A stretch of DNA of 64,000 nt from JBCCQH01 sp039024435 (GTDB lineage Bacteria; Bacteroidota; Bacteroidia; J057; JADKCL01), in assembly GCA_039024435.1 (NCBI GenBank), contig JBCCQH010000025.1, positions 8,762 through 72,761 of the forward strand, given 5' to 3'. Positions 35,967 to 42,649 of the stretch are shown piece after piece. Within the stretch, counting starts at the first letter, position 1, and every line of letters begins with the position of its first letter. The position numbers were made by a program, and so were the translations under genes. The notes under the pieces are model-generated. The model saw nothing but the letters and a program-made list of their open reading frames with translations, did no database searches and had not been told where the DNA came from.

Positions 35967-37376
35967 TTAGGGGATATAGGATGAGTAGAGTTGCAAATAT
36001 TGCTTTGTGGAGTGCTCCCAAGAGTTGTCCCGGGCCATCGTGCGGCGAACGAGCTTTTTCATCCGACGGGGGTCCGACCACAGGGACCGGGCCTGGGCGA
36101 TGGCGGTGGCGATGTCGGAGACGGAGCACTCGGCGTGGCGGATGCCGAATCCACCTGCTTCCGCAATGCTGACTACGGTGTCCTTGAGTCCCCCCACGCT
36201 CCGCACGATGGGGAGGGTGCCGTAGCGCAGGGCGTACATCTGATTGAGGCCGCAGGGCTCGACCCGCGAGGGCATGAGCAGGAAGTCCCCGCCGGCGTAG
36301 AGGCGGTGGGCCAGTTCTTCATTGTAGCCAATGTAGGCTCCACAATGGCCGGGAAAACGGTCCTTGAGGGCGGTAAGCCGGGCTTCCAGGTGGGGCTCAC
36401 CTGAGCCCAGGAGGAGGACACTGAAATTTTGGGCGGGCAAGGTTTCGGCCAAAGCTTCCGCCAGGACGTCGGCCCCCTTTTCGTACACCAGCCGCCCGAT
36501 GAACACAAAAAGGGGCAGCGTACCATCGATCTGGAATTGCTCGCAGAGCCATTCTTTGTTGGCTTTTTTTCCGGCGTGGACCGTCGCCGACCGGTAGTTT
36601 GTGGGCAGGTAGGGATCGGTTTCCGGATCCCAGACTTCGAAGTCGACCCCGTTGAGGATGCCGCGGCACTTGGCTTGCTCGTGGCGGATCAGGTGTTCCA
36701 GGCCCCGGGCTTGCTGTTTCATTTCCTCCAGGTAGCCCGGCGATACCGTGGTCACCGCCCAAGCACATTTGATTGCGGCGGCCAGGGGGTTGATTTGACC
36801 ATCCCAGTCCAGTAGCCCAGCCCGTTCCGGGGGGAACTCCGGGAGCCAATGCCGGCGGTCCCAGGAAAATTCGCCTCGGTACTGAGCATTGTGGATGGTC
36901 AGAACCGAGGGGGTATTTTTCAGCCGAGCGAAGGGCAAGCTGTGGCTCATCAGGAAGGGGACCAGTCCGGTGTGGTGATCGTGGCAATGCACCACGTCGG
37001 GCGGCGTCGCCTGCTGGATGATCCAGGTCAGTGCGGCCAGGGAAAAGGCTAGGAAGCGTTTGGCATCGTCCGAGGAGTAGACATGGTCGGTACTGAGCAG
37101 CCCGGGAATCTGCACCAGCAAGACCTCAATTTCCAGATTTTCGTCTTGCGGTCGGAGGAGCGAAAACGGGTAGCTTTCCTCCCCCAGGGCAATTTCTCCG
37201 GTAAACACCGGGTCAAAAGCATGCGTCTCCGTGTAGCGATTCTGGTAAAAGGGCATGATGCAGCGCGCAGCGTGTCCCGCCCGCTGCTGATATTTGGGCA
37301 GGGCGCCCACCACGTCCGCTAGTCCGCCCACTTTGGCGATGGGGTAGCATTCGGCACTTAGGTGTAGAATATTCAT
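35967..37376 (-). CDS. glgA: Glycogen synthase (ADP-glucose, GT5)
   Basis: A 469-aa GT-B glycosyltransferase that extends alpha-1,4-glucan with ADP-glucose. It shows the N-terminal substrate loop AECYPIAKVGGLADVVGALP, the acceptor region DVVHCHDHHTGLVPF, and the C-terminal donor-binding block with SRVEPCGLNQMYALRYGTLP. The frame remains open upstream, but MNILHLSAE at 37376 is the conserved N-terminus. It is the first gene of the glgA-glgC operon; no branching or debranching enzyme gene is nearby. Confidence 0.95.
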   Translation of the reverse strand: MNILHLSAECYPIAKVGGLADVVGALPKYQQRAGHAARCIMPFYQNRYTETHAFDPVFTGEIALGEESYPFSLLRPQDENLEIEVLLVQIPGLLSTDHVYSSDDAKRFLAFSLAALTWIIQQATPPDVVHCHDHHTGLVPFLMSHSLPFARLKNTPSVLTIHNAQYRGEFSWDRRHWLPEFPPERAGLLDWDGQINPLAAAIKCAWAVTTVSPGYLEEMKQQARGLEHLIRHEQAKCRGILNGVDFEVWDPETDPYLPTNYRSATVHAGKKANKEWLCEQFQIDGTLPLFVFIGRLVYEKGADVLAEALAETLPAQNFSVLLLGSGEPHLEARLTALKDRFPGHCGAYIGYNEELAHRLYAGGDFLLMPSRVEPCGLNQMYALRYGTLPIVRSVGGLKDTVVSIAEAGGFGIRHAECSVSDIATAIAQARSLWSDPRRMKKLVRRTMARDNSWEHSTKQYLQLYSSYIP

Positions 37377-37610
37377 GTTTCGCTGAAGAAAGAACTGATG
37401 AGCGAACCGGATTGTTGGCCCGCGACAATGCAACCTTACTCGGGATACCCCGATGGGAAGGATCCTTACTTCCGCCCCGGCATTGCGCCCTTGGGTAGGT
37501 GGTCCGCCCGGCTCGGGGCTATACACCGAATTTTTCGCCGACGGGTTCCGATCCGCGTACGGGCGCGGGAATAATACCCGTACGGGGACGACAAGCAGGG
37601 GGCGACTCGG

Positions 37611-38210
37611 CTATTTGTCCAACTGGACGCAGTATTCTTTGGCAACCGGACACTCCTTGCCCTTGATGTAAGCGTCGATGGCGACCACTTGGGGCCACAG
37701 GAACCGGTAGAACATCATCCCTTTGCCGTAGCGTTTCATGATGACTTGCGCATCCCTTACGGTCAGTTTTTGGTACTTGAGCTGGAAGTAAGCGGCCAAT
37801 CTCCCGGTCCGGTGACAACCGCAGTTGCACCGGAACGCGATCTTCTTGCCGGTGCGTTTGGCCTCGGCAATCCACTCGTCAAAAAAGTCGAGGAAGCTTT
37901 TGGTGAGCGGGATTTTTGCTTTTTGGGCTTGGTTGTAGACGACCTTCAGTCCCGGGCAAGCGGCCTGGTGCTTGTACTCCCAGTCCTCGGCATTGCCACT
38001 TAGGACCATCATTTCTGCAATGCCCAGTTCACAGAACGTTGCCATGTCCTCCCGGCTCGGTCGACTGGTCCGGTAGATGGCGAACCCCGTGGTCGTATCT
38101 TCCTGGATCAGGTGAAAATTGTTGGATCTCGCCGCTGAATTTTCCGTGAACGCAAGAAAAAACGTGAACAGTGCGATTGCCAAAACCCAGTGATATGCGT
38201 GTGCTCTCAT
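37611..38210 (-). CDS. Exported dual-specificity-phosphatase-like protein
   Basis: The 199-aa protein has a signal peptide (HWVLAIALFTFFLAFTENSA). A cysteine-phosphatase fold follows with IYRTSRPSREDMATFCELGI, a segment typical of DSP/PTP proteins (YRSGQP-like). The signature loop is RCNCGCHRTG. It preserves Cys-x2-Gly-x2-Arg-Thr-Gly but has Arg for the usual His before the nucleophile and two additional Cys in the loop. Secretion plus the unusual loop suggest a periplasmic phosphatase, perhaps redox-controlled, or an inactive relative. The upstream gene-free region (38211-38655) separates it from a divergent T9SS cargo gene and presumably holds both promoters. Confidence 0.75.
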   Translation of the reverse strand: MRAHAYHWVLAIALFTFFLAFTENSAARSNNFHLIQEDTTTGFAIYRTSRPSREDMATFCELGIAEMMVLSGNAEDWEYKHQAACPGLKVVYNQAQKAKIPLTKSFLDFFDEWIAEAKRTGKKIAFRCNCGCHRTGRLAAYFQLKYQKLTVRDAQVIMKRYGKGMMFYRFLWPQVVAIDAYIKGKECPVAKEYCVQLDK

Positions 38211-38655
38211 AGTTGCATCTAACTTCTTACCGCAAATTAAGTGGATTTTTGTCTTACTCAATTTATAGCGGGGGAAATGCGCACCCCAATTTATCGGACG
38301 GTGGTCGCAAAACTGAAGGCACAAACGTGCCAATCCGCCCGAGCAATGAACCCGACACTTCCCCAAATCTCCGGGTAATTCCCGTCGAATAATAATTTGC
38401 CTACGATTTTTCAGTTTGTCGATCCCGAGGCACAAATGCTGTCACATTCCCACAATAAGACGTCCTGAATTCAACAGAATTAAAGGCAAATGCCGCAAAA
38501 TATCGGCTCCAAGTCGATTGAGCCATGATTTTAATGTCACTCAGCTCCGATTTATATCTTCTCTGCCCCGGAAGAAGGAGGTAGTTTCAAAATGTCAAAG
38601 CAACCCAAGCCGCGACCAAAAATTACCAATCATCCTCAAAAACCATTTTGTATTC

Positions 38656-39531
38656 ATGAAAAGTATCATTACCACCTTTTTTCTCCTCGTGGCGGGCAAC
38701 TTTCTGTTTGCCCAGTGTCCCATTTCAGCGCCGAGTTCCCATGCGGTAAATCAAACGAGAACCTATTCTCTGCCTTCTGGTTCGGGTCAGTGCAGCAATT
38801 GTTACGACTGGGATGTCGTGGGCGCGGCTCAGGTCATCGGTTCGGACATGGGCAACAGTGTGCAAATTCGGAGAAATTCCAATGGCTCATTTACCGTTTC
38901 GGTTCGGTACATCAACGAAGCAGGTTGCCAGAGCTGTTCGGTGTTTGTTCCCTCGATTGTTACCGGTTGCAATTTCACGGTGGCGATCAACAACCAGTAC
39001 TTCTTGGGACTTGGCAATGTCGGCATCTCCGCCAATACCATTCCGCAAGTCGGGATGGGCGCGACCTACAATTGGACGGTCACCTACCAAAACAACACCA
39101 CGAACAGCGCGACCACCAATGTTGCCAACGTCTTTTTCCCCGCCACCACGGCCAACAAAATTGTGTCCGCCTCGGTGACGGTGGATTTCAATGGCTGTAG
39201 CGCCGCCGATAACATTTTCTTTTTCCCGCCCATCCCCGAGGTTAATGGAGGATTTGGCAAATTAGCGGGAGGAAATGGATCGGGCGAGGCTGACGCTCCG
39301 GAGCGCAAGTTTGAGTTGTACCCCAATCCGGTGAACAACTCGGTCATCGTAAAAGGTGCCAACCGCGACGGCTACACCATTTCGGTACTCGATCTGCAAG
39401 GGAAGTACCTCATCAAGGACCAACCGCTCAGTCCGTCTCACAACCTTGATGCGGTTGCCCCGGGGGTCTACCTGTACGTGATCACCAGTCAGAACGGGTT
39501 CCGCCAGGAAGGGAAAATCGTCAAGCAATAG
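38656..39531 (+). CDS. T9SS-exported protein with type-A C-terminal sorting domain
   Basis: The 291-aa exported protein has a signal peptide (MKSIITTFFLLVAGNFLFAQ). Cys-containing Ig/PKD-like beta segments follow (QCSNCYDWDVVGAAQVIGS, AGCQSC, FNGCS). A type-A sorting domain starts at FELYPNPVNNSVIV, with VLDLQGKYLI and GVYLYVITS. A Gly-rich linker GGFGKLAGGNGSGEA separates cargo and tail. The frame is open upstream to 38416, but only the 38656 ATG gives a proper signal. No enzymatic motif is visible; it is probably a small surface or adhesive protein. Confidence 0.85.
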   Translation: MKSIITTFFLLVAGNFLFAQCPISAPSSHAVNQTRTYSLPSGSGQCSNCYDWDVVGAAQVIGSDMGNSVQIRRNSNGSFTVSVRYINEAGCQSCSVFVPSIVTGCNFTVAINNQYFLGLGNVGISANTIPQVGMGATYNWTVTYQNNTTNSATTNVANVFFPATTANKIVSASVTVDFNGCSAADNIFFFPPIPEVNGGFGKLAGGNGSGEADAPERKFELYPNPVNNSVIVKGANRDGYTISVLDLQGKYLIKDQPLSPSHNLDAVAPGVYLYVITSQNGFRQEGKIVKQ

Positions 39532-39635
39532 GCCCGGCGATCACCGTCCCCCGCGGACCGACAGGCTCATCCCCGGCAAGTTTGGGGTGAGGAAACACGA
39601 AGCGGGCGTCTCACTTGGAGCGGTCCCACAAATGC

Positions 39636-39672
39636 AAAAATCGGCTTTTCCGGGCAACCGGGGCCGATTTTT
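39636..39672. terminator. Bidirectional terminator
   Basis: Stem AAAAATCGGC / GCCGATTTTT with a 17-nt G/C-rich loop. The A and T tracts sit on either side, so it can end both the T9SS gene (39531, plus) and the converging six-gene operon (39804, minus). Confidence 0.7.
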
Positions 39673-39803
39673 GCCATTTTCCAAAAACCCCTCCTAATGA
39701 AATTCTAACCAATGAAATCACCTGAACGGGCTGAACAGGCCAATTGAAAAAATGCCTAGAATTCTATACGCGCCTGTATAGAATTGGCTACAAATGGCCT
39801 TTT

Positions 39804-40301
39804 TCACAATTGGGGCAGGGTTTTCTTCGTGACCTCCACCTTTGTCACAGGCCACGATTTTTTGAACGCGACCACAATCTTGCTTATATCATCCTCGGAA
39901 ACCTTGTATGGCTCAGGGCCAGTTTTAAAAGCCAGTTCGATCCGGTTTTTAGTGTCCTGGTGGGTAGAATTCAAGCGAAAGGTGGTCCCACCATCAAGGC
40001 TATCATCCAGGCCATTCCAAAGGCTGAAACGGCTACCGATCTCCGGCACCTGATCATCGGTAGAACTATTGATTAGGTATTCAATCAGGGGGATAAATTT
40101 TTGGTCCATTCCCCTAGCAGAAATTTTGCGTGTTGAATCAGCTTTGGCTGGATCGTCAGTTGTCGGCCACCAAGTTCCAAACAGTTCGAAATTCACATCT
40201 GCAATGTCCAGCAAGAACTTCATCACCTGTATGGTTAGGTCTTCACTGGATATAGTGGAAGTCCCTGCCCAGGTCGTCGATATTTCAAAATAGTTTCTCA
40301 T
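39804..40301 (-). CDS. Imm52-like immunity protein
   Basis: A 165-aa cytoplasmic protein. The start at 40301 gives MRNYFEISTTWAG, followed by ISSEDLTIQVMKFLLDIADV, matching the usual Imm52 opening (aromatic, Trp-Gly/Ala, SxE, then a helix leading to W-x-P). To my knowledge Imm52 proteins protect against Tox-REase-5 nucleases, and the gene 8 bp upstream encodes such a toxin. The frame is open further upstream into the toxin gene, but that extension reads as shadow. It is the last gene of the operon, the usual place for immunity. Confidence 0.75.
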   Translation of the reverse strand: MRNYFEISTTWAGTSTISSEDLTIQVMKFLLDIADVNFELFGTWWPTTDDPAKADSTRKISARGMDQKFIPLIEYLINSSTDDQVPEIGSRFSLWNGLDDSLDGGTTFRLNSTHQDTKNRIELAFKTGPEPYKVSEDDISKIVVAFKKSWPVTKVEVTKKTLPQL

Positions 40302-40309
40302 AGCTGGCA

Positions 40310-40825
40310 TCAATTCGGGTTGTGAATTACTGGAATGTTCAGGCCATCGTTTTGAAATTCTTTTTTGGTTGCTTCGGCAACTGGTGCAAGCTGAAAATGC
40401 CACTCTAACGGATAGCCATTTGCCATTGCTTTCTGTCGGTGGCCTTGGCTGATCATTTGATCCCGGCCACTGAACCAGCGACGAAAGCGGCCCGTTTCAG
40501 GATCAACCATATTAAGCAATCCAGATTTCGCCTCCAGCAGCTTCCCATCCTTGAAACCATCGTATTTTGTTTTCCCAATTTGATAGGAATGATTCGCTGG
40601 GCGACCGGAAACGTGCGACTGATATGCCGCTGCTTCCGGCGACATGGATTCATTCGTGGTTATCCAATTGCCGGGGCCGGGTTCCAGTTCGGCATCCTGA
40701 CGACCACCAGAAGGGTCGCCGTGGGTAGCAAGGGAAAAAGGTGGGGGATTTTCCCCTGGCATCTGATCGGTTGCCTCTATCTGGTTAGATCGATTGTCTT
40801 TGTTTTCAATATCCTTGTCTTTCAT
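40310..40825 (-). CDS. Tox-REase-5-like nuclease toxin
   Basis: The 171-aa protein has a disordered N-terminal third, Asp/Asn/Gln-rich, with the motif NPPPFSLATHGDPSGG. A C-terminal domain (about 70-171) of restriction-endonuclease fold follows. Key features are YQSHVSGRPANHSYQIGKTK, the DG...LLEAKSGLLN strand with acidic and E-x-K catalytic residues, and the terminal PLEWHFQLAPVAEA / IPVIHNP. This matches the Tox-REase-5 family of polymorphic DNase toxins. Unlike most relatives it is not fused to a large carrier and has no signal peptide, so it needs a delivery route. It is followed by the Imm52 gene and overlaps the upstream lipoprotein gene by 4 bp. Confidence 0.78.
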   Translation of the reverse strand: MKDKDIENKDNRSNQIEATDQMPGENPPPFSLATHGDPSGGRQDAELEPGPGNWITTNESMSPEAAAYQSHVSGRPANHSYQIGKTKYDGFKDGKLLEAKSGLLNMVDPETGRFRRWFSGRDQMISQGHRQKAMANGYPLEWHFQLAPVAEATKKEFQNDGLNIPVIHNPN

Positions 40826-41298
40826 CGCGTTACCGTTTGAAATTTCTGCCCGGTGATTTTATATGTAGTTTTGGAAATTGGAGCATCAGCAGGTTCTTCA
40901 ATCACTTCAATAAATGGAATCTCCAGGTTAGCATGTTGATGAAATCCTAAATCTGATTCCGCGATTTTTAGGGTCGCTTTTCGCTCAGTTCCAGATAGCA
41001 ATTCAGCATAGACTTCTCCCAAAGGCTCGGAACCATCGTAGATTGTCACAAGTGCCAGGGTTTGATCGTCTTCCAGTTGAATCTTACCAAGGGGATAAAC
41101 CACTTTGTCGTCGTAAGGAGATTGGATAGGGCCAGGGAGATTTTCCGCGCTGAATTCAACGGTGGATTTCTTGTAGTCGGTGAAGCTGGCAAGGTAGTCA
41201 CCAGCGGCAGTTTGACCAGCAGCCTGATCACTCGATCCGCACCCGGAAAGAATGACCAGCACCGCCAGCAACATCAATGCAATATGTTTCGTTTTCAT
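40822..41298 (-). CDS. Lipoprotein of the toxin operon
   Basis: The 158-aa product has a signal with lipobox MKTKHIALMLLAVLVILSGC (Cys20). The mature part is acidic and beta-rich (VVYPLGKIQLEDDQTLALVT, ATLKIAESDLGF). No domain is recognised. It lies 2 bp after the C39-like gene and overlaps the Tox-REase-5 gene by 4 bp, so it is produced with them. A periplasmic immunity protein for the upstream putative peptidase or peptidoglycan enzyme would be a reasonable guess. Confidence 0.75.
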   Translation of the reverse strand: MKTKHIALMLLAVLVILSGCGSSDQAAGQTAAGDYLASFTDYKKSTVEFSAENLPGPIQSPYDDKVVYPLGKIQLEDDQTLALVTIYDGSEPLGEVYAELLSGTERKATLKIAESDLGFHQHANLEIPFIEVIEEPADAPISKTTYKITGQKFQTVTR

Positions 41299-41300
41299 TC

Positions 41301-42377
41301 TCAATCATTTGTTGTATCGCGTACTTCGGACATGGTATAGACCGATTTATACCCATCGCCCTTAATATACGCATTTTCGATAATCAAAAGGTTACTTTCC
41401 GCACAGGCATCGGATGTTCTGGACCTTCCCGGATCAAAGAATCTGTACCCCACTTTTCCGCCTTCCAAGTTCACCCTGCCAACGATAACAACGTAGTGGT
41501 CAGTGGGGCTTAGGCCACCTTCCCGGTGGGTATTCGTCCAACGTGCGTTGTGCTTTGCGCTGTTTCTGTTCACGCCTACAATTACGGGCATTCCTGATTC
41601 CAGCATTGTGTCCAGCTTGGATTTTCCGGCTGTCGCTTCGCTGTCAACATCACCCACCCACTTTTTGAAATTTCCGGTCTTCTTCGATCCGCTGCTGGCA
41701 GCTTCCACCATGTAATCAGCGGTGCCTTTTCCTTTGGGACTGAAACCTGACTTTATCAAAATGTACCTGCAAGTGTGCCAACAACCATTGTCACGGTAAT
41801 ACTTGTCCTTTTTGCCTGGGTCCATGTTCTTTTTCAAGAATGACAAGGGAACAGCATTTGCACCCGGCACCTGACTATAATAATCGCTTACTGAAATTAC
41901 TGGAGGGATTGGATCACCGGGCGATCCTCCCAGGTCTTGCTGCTTCCCTTCCTTCGGTTTTGATTTATACCACCCTTCGACGGTAGATTTTCCTTTGAGT
42001 GCGAGAATTGCACTTATGGTCTTCCCACCTGGATCGATCCGACCGTCAGGATTTCGAAAGCCCAGGATTTCACGCTGGTATCGTTCAATCGTTTTATCGC
42101 GGGATGGCTCATGTTGAAGCATTGAAATCAGGTCACGGTTCACCCCAGCATTCAGCAAGTAGGTCGCCAGCTTGTCCAGGTCTGATTTCTGGTTTTCCCC
42201 TCCTTTACCAATCGATCCGCATAGAAAGTTCGATTCGGCAGTGGGATCGCCAGCCTTGGATGATGATAGCTGGAAAGCGGGGGGCTTCATGCTACGCCCA
42301 GGATTCAACTTGAGCATTTCGTTAGATTCGCTGCTTTTTTCATGTTCGCGGCCCGGCATTTTGGCTTTCTCTGACAT
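41301..42377 (-). CDS. Putative effector: peptidoglycan-binding-like domain plus papain/C39-like peptidase
   Basis: The 358-aa protein has no signal peptide. The disordered N-terminus contains MKPPAFQLSSSKAGDPT, closely resembling NPPPFSLATHGDPS of the toxin encoded two genes later. Residues about 52-125 (SIGKGGENQKSDLDKLATYL, GFRNPDGRIDPGGKTISAIL) resemble the peptidoglycan-binding-like domain found in front of many secreted lytic effectors. The C-terminal half has a cysteine-protease triad pattern: NGCWHTC (Cys near 197), PTDHYVVIVGR (His near 292) and RFFDPG (Asp near 313). It could cleave peptide bonds in the target's wall or a protein. The following lipoprotein may protect the producer. 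The start at 42377 was chosen over an upstream start inside the previous gene. Confidence 0.7.
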   Translation of the reverse strand: MSEKAKMPGREHEKSSESNEMLKLNPGRSMKPPAFQLSSSKAGDPTAESNFLCGSIGKGGENQKSDLDKLATYLLNAGVNRDLISMLQHEPSRDKTIERYQREILGFRNPDGRIDPGGKTISAILALKGKSTVEGWYKSKPKEGKQQDLGGSPGDPIPPVISVSDYYSQVPGANAVPLSFLKKNMDPGKKDKYYRDNGCWHTCRYILIKSGFSPKGKGTADYMVEAASSGSKKTGNFKKWVGDVDSEATAGKSKLDTMLESGMPVIVGVNRNSAKHNARWTNTHREGGLSPTDHYVVIVGRVNLEGGKVGYRFFDPGRSRTSDACAESNLLIIENAYIKGDGYKSVYTMSEVRDTTND

Positions 42378-42400
42378 AGTGTAATTGTTTTGGTGAAAGA

Positions 42401-42649
42401 TTAATTTTGATACAATAGGTGCTGATTGTTGGCGGTTGCTTCTATTATTTTTCCATTTATTTTCAATTGGATTTTCCAGGCTACGCACTCCTGCGCGGTG
42501 TAACCCTTCATAGCATTCCATATTACCATCGCAAACGGCTTTCTGCTAGTCTTGAATACCACTGGCACGGTTTCAAATAGCGTGTAGGAAATGCTGCCCT
42601 CAATTACGCAGCGATTCGCTGGTGGTGGCTCTAATATTGCTGCTCCCAT
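42401..42649 (-). CDS. Small hypothetical protein, 82 aa
   Basis: It starts directly at the base after the stop of the 940-aa surface-protein gene and ends 23 bp before the C39-like gene, so it is embedded in the operon and probably translated by reinitiation. The sequence (MGAAILEPPPANRCVIEG..., WKIQLKINGKIIEA) suggests a small beta-rich domain, perhaps a chaperone or adaptor. No family is recognised. Confidence 0.5.
   Translation of the reverse strand: MGAAILEPPPANRCVIEGSISYTLFETVPVVFKTSRKPFAMVIWNAMKGYTAQECVAWKIQLKINGKIIEATANNQHLLYQN

Noticed and set aside
37440..37610. tRNA-like translation pattern upstream of glgA
   Set aside because: No T-loop consensus or closing acceptor stem could be found; the stretch is just the glgA leader and spacer.
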